This document shows positions 51,203 to 60,500 of a DNA stretch of 64,000 nucleotides, piece by piece. Positions within the stretch are counted from its first letter, which is position 1. Each line of letters begins with the position of its first letter. The position numbers and the translations under genes are program-made. The notes beneath the pieces were generated by a model. It did not search any database, had not been told where the DNA came from, and was given only the letters and a program-made list of their open reading frames with translations. This DNA is from Bacteroidota bacterium (GTDB lineage: Bacteria > Bacteroidota > Bacteroidia > Cytophagales > Cytophagaceae): assembly GCA_023391415.1 (NCBI GenBank), contig JAEWAY010000018.1, positions 1-64,000 of the forward strand, in the 5' to 3' direction.

Positions 51203-52258
51203 ATGAACACACTATATTACCACTTAGTAACTTTAGCGCTTATCTTCCTTTCGCTGGCGGGTAGCGCGCGGCAAGCCATACAGATAGACTTGTCGGGCAA
51301 GAAGCAGTTTGAGCTGGGCGAACCTATCATCCTGTATGCCCAGATTCGTAACAATACGGACTCTGTGATCGGGTTGAGTTGGGAAGGGACCTTTTTTTCA
51401 CTTCATTCCGTCACTCATTCGCTGCCGGGAGATTCCTTATGGCATGATCCACTTACCGGTCAGTTTATACGGGAAGTGTATTCGCATACGATCACCCCTA
51501 AGATTGACGGAGTCTTTGAGGTGCGCAACCGTACCTGCCCGGCCAACAGCAACCTGGCGCTGATGATTGAGCCGGGCGGGACGCTGTATTATCCTATGCT
51601 GATAAGCGAATGCATGGGGATTAACAATGATGGCTGCAAGGGTAGGTATCGCCATTTGCTGCCCCGGGGCAGGTATCATTTTCAGGGAGATTTTTCTTTT
51701 TGCCATGGCCAACTGTTCAGAGGGCGCTATGAGTTTGAGATCATAGATACCTCACCGGGCTTTCAGAATCATTTGAAAGAGTATGCGCCGCTGCTGGATA
51801 CCTTTCTGGTTCATCATTATTTTATATTTGATAAGGATAAAAGGTATGATGCGGCCGTCAGCGATCCTTTGTATGAATATCTCCTGAAAAACGCGGATAG
51901 CAGGATTGTCTCTAAGACGCTTATACAGCTTTCAAATTTTTGTGGACAAAATGAATGGACGCTTTTCTGGTACCTTCGAATATTGGAAAAAGCGGATGAT
52001 TTGCTGCTCTACTACCTGATCAACGAGTTTGTGGGCAAAGATTTTTTTCTTTACAAGGACAAGGCGGAAGCATTGAGGATCTACGACCGGCTGCTCCAGA
52101 GCCTCAAAAAGCGGGATCGTGTTTTTTCAGAATACCTGCTGGAGCGCCTGTGGGCCAGACTGCACTATGCTGAAAATGAACGATACCGTCAGAAGCCCTT
52201 TTCTATACAGGACGCGGATCTGGAAGGATTGAGAATATATTCGGCAAAGAAGAAATAG
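51203..52258 (+). CDS. Secreted protein of unknown family, paralog A
   Basis: This 351-residue protein has a signal peptide (ending SLAGSARQA). A first domain (about 25-190) looks like a beta-sandwich. Its conserved blocks are SGKKQFELGEPIILYAQIR, NNTDSVIGL, HSLPGDSLWHDPLTGQF and a Cys pair spaced C-x7-C (SECMGINNDGCKG). Next comes the LLPRGRYHFQGDF segment. The second part (about 200-345) is helical, with SKTLIQLSNFCGQNEWTLFW and YLLERLWARLHYAE. It is only five bases after the lipoprotein gene. Paralogs B and C follow. Function unknown; no catalytic residues recognisable. Confidence 0.68.
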   Translation: MNTLYYHLVTLALIFLSLAGSARQAIQIDLSGKKQFELGEPIILYAQIRNNTDSVIGLSWEGTFFSLHSVTHSLPGDSLWHDPLTGQFIREVYSHTITPKIDGVFEVRNRTCPANSNLALMIEPGGTLYYPMLISECMGINNDGCKGRYRHLLPRGRYHFQGDFSFCHGQLFRGRYEFEIIDTSPGFQNHLKEYAPLLDTFLVHHYFIFDKDKRYDAAVSDPLYEYLLKNADSRIVSKTLIQLSNFCGQNEWTLFWYLRILEKADDLLLYYLINEFVGKDFFLYKDKAEALRIYDRLLQSLKKRDRVFSEYLLERLWARLHYAENERYRQKPFSIQDADLEGLRIYSAKKK

Positions 52259-52309
52259 CCCCGGTATAGGGGAGAGTTGGATGAATTATTGGTAAGCCTG
52301 ATCATCAGT

Positions 52310-53368
52310 ATGAAAATTTTTAATCATCTGTTATGGAGTGGTTTCTGTATGGCTCTTTCGCTGGCGGTTGCAGCGCAGGAGCCTGTGCGGATACAGCTTA
52401 GCGGCAAAAAGGAATTTGAGCAGGGAGAGCCGCTGTTTATTCATTTCAGCCTGTACAACAATACCGATTCTGTGATCGGGCTGTGCCGTAGGCCCTATGT
52501 CAGGGTCTACTCGCTCACATATTCGCTGCCCGGTGATTTGTTACGGCATGATGAGAATACAGGCGAGATCATTCCGGAAGGAGGCATTTTGTGCGATTAT
52601 ATACCGCCCAAATATGAAGTATACAAGCGGGGACCAAAAAGGTGCCCTGCCGGCGACCATACGGCTTTGATGATCGAGCCGGGCAAGACGCTGCGCTATT
52701 CCATGCTGATCAATGAATGTACAGATACTGAAAACTATTTTTGCAAGGGCCAATACAAGCATCTGCTGCCCAGGGGAGACTATCAGTTCGATGTGGAGTT
52801 TGTTTTTACCAATGGGCTGGTATATGCCGGTTATCATGATTTCGGGATTGCCGGACCCTCACCGGCTTTCCGCGACAAGCTAAGGGACTTCGGGGGATTG
52901 TTTGAAGCCTATTATTGGTCAGATGGGAAAGCGGTGGATCTCAGCAAAAGATACGATCCGGCCCTCAGCGACCCGCTGTTTGACTACGTTCTGAACAGCG
53001 GAGACAGCCTCATGGCATCCAAAGCCCTGATACAGCTTTCAGATCATTGCGGGCGTAATGAGTGGCTGCTGTTCTGGTATTTCAGCTTGCTGAAAAAAGC
53101 GGATGAAAAGACGCTCTGGTATCTGCTCAACGAGATGGTGGACAGAGAATATTTTCCATACAGTGATAAAACAGGCATGCTGAGGATGTACGACCGGCTG
53201 CTTCGGGAACTGAAAAGCCACAGACGTGTGTACTCCGTCTATCTGCTGGAGCGTTTGCAGGCCAGGTTGCGCTATGCGGACGGCAACAGCCTGCGCTGGG
53301 ACCAGGAGCCGCTTCCTCTGGAAGAAGCAGATCTGAAAAAGCTCAAAATCTATTCAAAAAAGAAATAA
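52310..53368 (+). CDS. Secreted protein of unknown family, paralog B
   Basis: This protein has about 352 residues from the ATG at 52310 (MKIFNHLLWSGFCMALSLAV, then AAQ cleavage). An upstream TTG at 52277 is less likely. It is the closest relative of paralog A: SGKKEFEQGEPLFIHFSLY, NNTDSVIGL, YSLPGDLLRHDENTGEI, the Cys pair in NECTDTENYFCKG, LLPRGDYQFDVEFVFTNGL, and the helical part SKALIQLSDHCGRNEWLLFW with YLLERLQARLRYAD. There is a 51-base gap after A and an 8-base gap to C. Unknown function. Confidence 0.66.
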   Translation: MKIFNHLLWSGFCMALSLAVAAQEPVRIQLSGKKEFEQGEPLFIHFSLYNNTDSVIGLCRRPYVRVYSLTYSLPGDLLRHDENTGEIIPEGGILCDYIPPKYEVYKRGPKRCPAGDHTALMIEPGKTLRYSMLINECTDTENYFCKGQYKHLLPRGDYQFDVEFVFTNGLVYAGYHDFGIAGPSPAFRDKLRDFGGLFEAYYWSDGKAVDLSKRYDPALSDPLFDYVLNSGDSLMASKALIQLSDHCGRNEWLLFWYFSLLKKADEKTLWYLLNEMVDREYFPYSDKTGMLRMYDRLLRELKSHRRVYSVYLLERLQARLRYADGNSLRWDQEPLPLEEADLKKLKIYSKKK

Positions 53369-53376
53369 TATACGCT

Positions 53377-54447
53377 ATGAATACACGATCGTCTTTTTTA
53401 GCCAGTATACTGCTGGTCGCGCTGTGTTCGTCCGGCGTCTTGTCCAGGGACAGGTATTACGATATACATATTGATATTCCTGTAGACAAGAAGAAGATAC
53501 CCCAGGGAGAGCCGGTGATCATCCCCCTGAGAATCATGAGCACAACAGGAGAGCTGTTGGGCTTGTGCAATATGTCAACCTATTCGGTCTTTTCAGAAAC
53601 ACACTCCCGAGGAGGAGATTCCCTCTGGCATGATCCGGAAACCGGAACGTTTCTGAGAAACAACCGCTGCTATCCGCCCTACAGGCGGGAAGGCGTACAC
53701 CGGATACAGCCCCTGATCTGCAAGGAGCTCAGCCGGGAGGCCCTGATGTTTGACTACGAGCTGAATCTGCCGGTGCTGATCAGCGACTGCCCGGGATACG
53801 ACAATATCGAGTGTCAGGGGCGGTATGCCTTTTTGCTGCCGGTGGGCAGGTATCGCTTTACAGCCAATCTGGTCTTTACAAACGGTTATGTGTTTGAAGT
53901 CATCTACGATTTTGAGATAGTGAAGAGTGAGCCCGGGTTTAAAGCCGCGATCAGCGAGTTCGCGGAGCGTTACGATCAGTTTTATGCCGACGCGGTTTGT
54001 GTGCCTTACGGAAGCTCGATTTCTCGCAAAGCATACGATCCGGAAGTGATCGACCCTTTTTTTCGCTATGTGGCGGAAGCCGGCGATTGCATCCTGACCA
54101 CCAAAAGCCTGATTCAGATGGTTCCATACTTCACCAGAAACGAGTGGTTTACGCGATCGACCTTTGATCTGCTACAGCAGGCGGATGAGTGGAGCCTGTA
54201 TTATTTTATCAACCAGTTCGCGGCCAGCGACGCGCTGTTCCGGCGGGATAAGGAGGAAGCGCTGAAAAGCTGCGACCTGCTCCTGATGAGCCTTAAAAAT
54301 CTCCCCGTCAAATATTCCGCGTATCTGCTCAATCGTCTCGGAGCCAAGGTCCGCTATGTGGAAACAGATTGTTGCGGCAGATCATGGGAAGCCTTTACCG
54401 TGACGGTGGATGATCTGAAGTCGCTACAGGTATATTCCGACATTTAA
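53377..54447 (+). CDS. Secreted protein of unknown family, paralog C
   Basis: This 356-residue protein has a signal peptide ending near SSGVLSRD. It is more divergent from A and B but keeps the layout: VDKKKIPQGEPVIIPLRIM, LLGLCNMSTYSVFS, HSRGGDSLWHDPETGTF, the C-x7-C pair (SDCPGYDNIECQG), LLPVGRYRFTANLVFTNGY, then the helical part TTKSLIQMVPYFTRNEWFTR with YLLNRLGAKVRYVE. The 91 A/T-rich bases before the giant gene hold no clear terminator. Unknown function. Confidence 0.66.
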   Translation: MNTRSSFLASILLVALCSSGVLSRDRYYDIHIDIPVDKKKIPQGEPVIIPLRIMSTTGELLGLCNMSTYSVFSETHSRGGDSLWHDPETGTFLRNNRCYPPYRREGVHRIQPLICKELSREALMFDYELNLPVLISDCPGYDNIECQGRYAFLLPVGRYRFTANLVFTNGYVFEVIYDFEIVKSEPGFKAAISEFAERYDQFYADAVCVPYGSSISRKAYDPEVIDPFFRYVAEAGDCILTTKSLIQMVPYFTRNEWFTRSTFDLLQQADEWSLYYFINQFAASDALFRRDKEEALKSCDLLLMSLKNLPVKYSAYLLNRLGAKVRYVETDCCGRSWEAFTVTVDDLKSLQVYSDI

Positions 54448-54538
54448 TAGAAGGGTTCTTTACCGGACCACCTTTAGTCTTAGTGTATTTAATGACTAAA
54501 TAGTCGTTTTTTATATTGATTTTTATATAAATATAGTT

Positions 54539-57500
54539 ATGAGAGTTTTTTTACTTGTTTTGTTCGTTCTTCTGTCGGCTGGTAAGAGCATGGCAGGTCC
54601 GGAGCCGACCCGGAAAGTAGCGCGGCTTATCGCCGCCAATGACTGGCATCTGCTTCGCGGATATTTTGAAGACTCTCAGCGGTACGAGGAGTTTCTCAGT
54701 CATTTTACGTTGAAGAATAAAAAGCTGCCCTACCGGAATCCCTCCAGCCATTTGTTGGTAAAAGGATATAAAGTATTGAAAGTGGATAACGCCTCCATTG
54801 ATCTGATAGAGCCGGGAAGCGGGCAGGTTACCAATGTTCGCCTTTCCTTTGAGGTGAAAGCGGAAAGAATCATCATCACGGATTATTCGGTGCAGGCAAA
54901 GGGGCGACATGCCATGAGGACAGACGGCAGCGACGGTGAGTTTGTTATGCTGGCCAGCCATGGCAACGATAATCCCAGGTATTATTCATCCTATGTGGAT
55001 TACTACCTGCAAAACAGCGCTACGTCGGTCCCGGAGAGGAATATCGAATTCCGGCAGATCAATTTTGATAATCTCAATGTTACGCTTCGCTGGTGTGAAA
55101 AAATATTGGGGGTACAGGTCTGCGGCAACAAGACGCGGGAGCTGGAGTTTGGTCCGGTAATCTCGAAAGCCGACGCGCCGGGCAATGAAGATTTTTTCCG
55201 GCAGATCACGGATCTGACCGCCTTTTCGCAGGGTTTTTCCCAGACAGATTATCTGGAGCATGATTACATTCAGACCGCGGTCATTGTCGATAAAGGGCTG
55301 AAGCAGCTTGTTTTTATGCGTGAGGGCTTATTGCCTTGGCACTATGGCTCAGCTCCGGGCGAATACGCGTTTCAGCGGCCGCGGGCCATAAAGGAAATAG
55401 GGGGCTTTCTGTATGTGCTGGATCAGGGATATATAAAGCCCTCTGTCGTTGTACTGAAGCTGAGTCATACTCCGGATGGCGATTTTCAGGTGCGGCATAT
55501 AGGTACCTTGGATGAGTCCTCCGGAATCGCCCTGACCGAGCCGACTGACATCGGCGGGTTTACCGCCGCGGGTTCCAACAGGCTGCTGATATCGGATCGC
55601 GGCGGTATTCATGTGCTTGGTATGGATAAGCTGAGCGGTATGCCGGTCATGCCGCTCGCGCGTACGATATTTTATAGTGTCCGGGATCCCCTGGATCTTG
55701 ATTACTCCTATAGCCTGATGTCGGTCAACCGTCTTGACGCGTCCGAACACGCCGAAAACGCGGTACTGATCACCGCGGATAACAAAATAGTGTCCCTGCC
55801 GCTGTATGAGCTGGATCCGGCCAATACCAATCCGTTTCTTACCGGAAACTTTGTCAGCCAGTTGTCGCGCGATTATCTGTTTACCAATCTGGCCTATATG
55901 GTGAGTGAGGAAAAATGGTACCTGACCGATTACTACGGTACGCTGCACAATCTGTCCAAAAATGGACGCTATATGGGCTTTGGCTGCAAAGAAGGTACCG
56001 ATGAGTGGAACAACGAGCTGTACGAGCCCATAGGTATCACCCCCAATACGATTACCGATCCGTCCAATCCGTTCCGGTACCGCTTTATTGTGGCCAACAA
56101 GTGGGATGACAATACCGGTTTCAAAATATTCGCTCCCGGCCTGAGCATCACCGACGCCCGGGTCTTTGAAGATTTCGACGAGGCTGTTTTGTATTTTACG
56201 TTTACCACCAGCGGTACCTGGCAGGCGATCGAACACGCGACCGGGGTGACTTTTTCGGGAATCAAGCTCAATGGGAACTATGTACATCCTTCGGCCTGGA
56301 ATACCCAGATTGTGCCGGGTACTCCAGGCGCTCCGGGCAATGAGCTGCTGGCGTATCCCAATGTGCTGGTGCTTGACCCGCAGGCTCAGCGCGTAAAAAG
56401 AGGCTGGAATACGGCGGAGCTTTTTATTACAGTCTTTAAGAGTACAGGCGATGAGGTGATTAGTAAGAAGATTGATTTTTACTGGCTGCCAACATTTTAT
56501 ATTCCGCCTTCAACCAGTGATGGTCAGGCTAAGATCAATGAAAGCTCATATATCAACGGCAGTCTGGTTGATTTTATCTACAAGCCCATTACGGTTGATA
56601 ATCAGGGTGTTTTTTATTCGGATGACCATAAAGTGGTGGTAAGTGAAGGGGGCAAGATAACGTTTCGGTCAGGTAGTACTTTTTATTCCAGAACCTCCGC
56701 GTCAACGGCCCTGGCCAATTTTATATTCTGGCCGGAATCCGGTTTTGAGCTGAAAGAAAACGCTTATCTGTGCGTCAGTTCGGGCACGTCTCCGTCTTCG
56801 GAATATCATTTGCCGGAAATCAGCGGCGTACTGGAGTTGGATAATGGCTATGTACTGGGCGCCAATCCACCCACGCTGCCGGAATATCAGAACGCTACCT
56901 GTGTAAGTCCCTGTTATTATTATGACGCCGTCGCGCCGGAAGTACAGCTTTCAGTAGCGGTAGATTACGATTCCGGACCAGCTTTTACAGTGACGGCTGA
57001 TCCGGTGGGTACCACCTATGCCAACCGGGCGCGCTGGGAGGTGGAAAAATATTCGGGAGGAACCTATATCAACAAAGAGACAGCGATTGTGGAGGGGAAA
57101 GCCTCGGTAGCGGATCTGAAAACCCTGCTCAACTATACCTTTGAGCCCTGCTCCGAATACCGGGTTACGCTTTCCATAGCCTGCAACGAAACCGGCTGGC
57201 TGGCTTCCGCCTCCCGGACTTTTAGCACCGCTCCGGTAGTGAATGCCGGAGAGGATCTGCGCTTCTGCGCCAATGAAGCCGATATGGTCCTTCCGGGTTT
57301 TTCACCGGCAGGCGGGATATGGAGCGGCAATGGGGTGTCTTCATCAGGATTTTTTATGGTGAATAGTGTGACACCCGACGCGCCGCATGTCCTTACCTAT
57401 GTTTATGCCGACGCTCATGGGTGTATCAGGTCTGATACCAGAATAGTTACAGTATATGCGGTCCCCAGTCGCCCTCTTGTCGGAAACTCTTTGCCCTTAT

Positions 57501-60500
57501 GCGAAGGGGGCGCGATGCAGTTGTTTATTAAGCCGGTCGCCAACGCTACATATAAATGGTACTCTCCCGATAGTGAATTGGTCATAACGTCAGATGTGAA
57601 CTCAAATACACTTGTCAATATCAGCCCCGCGATGTCTGGAGCCTATAAGGGAACGGTGACGGTTAACGGCTGTGAAAGCCAATCGGCGACGACAACCGCG
57701 ATCATCCGGGATTTGCCAGAGGTAAGCGCGGGAGTTTCTCAGACTATTTGCCATGAGGATTCCGCTTTGATACTTTCTGGCCATAACCCTGTGGGCGGTA
57801 TATGGAGCGGAGAGCATGTTACGCCAACTGGAGTTTTTCAGAACCAGGGGTTGGATATTGGAAAATACCTTGCTACCTATACTTATACGGACAGCTATGG
57901 ATGCAAGGGCTCCTCCGTCAAGGAAGTGGTCGTAGGCCCGCTGGTAGACGCGGGTCCGGAACAGGCGTTTTGCGGTAATCAGTTTATAGAGCCGCTTCTG
58001 TCCGGAAAACCGGAAGGTGGCGTCTGGTCAGGCATGGATGTCATATCCGGGGATTCCTTTGACGTAAACAATGCCGGTACAGGAAGCCATGCCATAATCT
58101 ATACGTATGAGGATACGAATGGCTGTATCGTTTCCGATTCGACGTTTGCCGTCGTACGGGATGTGCAGCCTCACGCGATTCCGCAAATACAGCAGTCGGT
58201 CGTCTGCGAGGGAGAAGCCGTCGATATTGTAGCTTCTCCGCTTATAGAGGAGGCGGAGTATATCTGGGAATTTCCCGACCGGTCGGTTCGTACCAAAGCC
58301 AATGCCATCAGCTTTGCAGCCAGCGAAGCGCTGGCGGGAACCGTTCATGTGCGGACAGAGGTATATGGCTGCCAGAGTAATAATGTTCCTTCTGTAAATC
58401 TGGTAGTCCGCGAGCTTCCCGGAGCTCTCAACATATCAGGCCCCGATATGATTTGCAGACAGGAAATGTTGGTGACATACAGTGTCCCGCTAACTGGAGG
58501 ATCAGTTTATCAGTGGACTGTTCCGGCCGGAGCCGTCCTGGCGAGTGGCCAGGGAAGCAACAGTATCGTCGCGCATATGGGCGATACGGAAGGGGTGATT
58601 TCCGTGACGGAGACCAACGCGGCTGGTTGTAAGGGAGAGCCCAACGTACTGCCGGTGGTGTTTTATCCGACACCGGAGGGGGCAACCATGTATAACCCGG
58701 TTGAAATCGGCCGGTTGACCGCTTGCAACGCTTATAGTGGTCAGTTTAATACCACTACCGGCTGCTTTGGCAATGACTACGATGCCGCCAAAGGGCATTC
58801 CAACGGAAAAATCAGCCCCGACGTGTTTTTACGCTTTGAGCTGGAATACGATTCGGATGTGGAAATATCTCTGTGCGGATCGTCCTTTGATACCTTTCTC
58901 CATTTGCTGGATGGTGCAGGCAACCGGCTCATGTCCAACGACGATCATAGTAGTTGTGGAACATCCTATCCGCGTAACCGGACGTCCTACCTGCGTAGCA
59001 ATCTGGCCCAAGGGACCTATATGATTGTCTGCGAAGGATATTCCAATCTTTCGGGTCTGGTTGATATTCAGGTTAGAAACTATACCCAGCGGCCCGGCGC
59101 TTCCCTTGCCAACCCGATCGCGTTGGGAACACTGGAGCCCTGCCAGTTGGTAAGCGGCCGTGCCGGTAATACACCGGAGCGTTGTTACGGAAATACCTAT
59201 ACAGGCAGCTCCAATCAGGGGAGTGATGATGTGTTTTATACCTTTACCCTCGCGCAGTCCGGTACCGTGGCCATATCCCTGTGCAAGTCCGATTTTCGTA
59301 CCTGGCTGCATGTGCTGGATGCTTCGCGCGATGTATTGAAATCCGGCTGGGAATACGGACGATTGTGTATGACAGATCGCAGCTCTGCGGAGCTGGCTTT
59401 GAGTGCCGGTACCTATTATATTGTAGCAGAAGGAGAAGGAACTGCTTCGGGCAATATAGATCTGGAAGTAATCCTTATTGATGGTAGCCGGCCGGGATCT
59501 TCCATGGCTAATCCTATAGTAATAGGAGATCTGACTCATTGTCGTAGTTATTCAGACAGACAGAGCAATACCTTTGAGCAGTGTTTTGGAAATACCTACA
59601 CGGACCAGTCAAGCCATGATGTGTTTTACAAATTCAGCCTCAGCGCATCGAAGACCCTGCGTTTTTCTACCTGCAAGTCGTCTTCGCTGGATACCTATAT
59701 CCATTTGCTGAGGGCCAATGGTACACGGATTACATACAGTAACGATAACTGGAGTTGTCTGTATGCCAGTGGATCGCTTATCAGCACTGTCAATCTGAAT
59801 CCCGGAGACTACTATCTGGTGGTGGAAGGGTATGGTCTGAAAGTAGGAGAATATGAGCTGGAGATATCGGATACGGATACCAATTGTCCGCGGGACTGCC
59901 AGCGACTGTATAGTTCACAAACAGCTTTTTCCGAAAACCTGGGAAATTACGGCTCAAAAACTACCTATACTGGAGGTGGTGTTTTTGACGGGATCTACCA
60001 TGTGCTGGGTGATATTGAGTTGAAAGAGGGGCGTTATACCCTGCGTCCGGGTACGGTATTTTATGTAGAGGGCGCTGCCAGCGGTACGAATGTTACAGGA
60101 AGTAAAATCACGGTAGGCAAAAACGCTACGCTGGAGCTCAACGGAGCGACCATTACCGCCGCCTGTGAAACCATGTGGTACGGGATCGAGCTGGATGTGA
60201 GGGATCCCGGAACAGAAGGAGTGGAAATATACAGTCACTACTATTCGGAAATCAGCAACGCGCGCTATGGCATTGTGGCCGTCACGCCGCAGAATCCGCT
60301 GGATCAGCCCCGGATGATCGGTGGAGCGCCATCGGATCGCTACCGCCTGAGGATCACCAATACCCGTTTTTACAACAATTACCAGCATATCTATCTGCCC
60401 CGTGCCCGGTCATACTACGCGGACAATACGATAAGCTCCAGCAGCTTTGACTGCTCTCCCGCGACCATGCTCGCGCCCTGGACAGGCCAATATTCCTCTA

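Noticed and set aside
55349..56287. 312-codon minus-strand frame inside the giant gene
   Set aside because: Antisense to an NHL-like repeat region with consistent protein sequence; no motif in the opposite frame.
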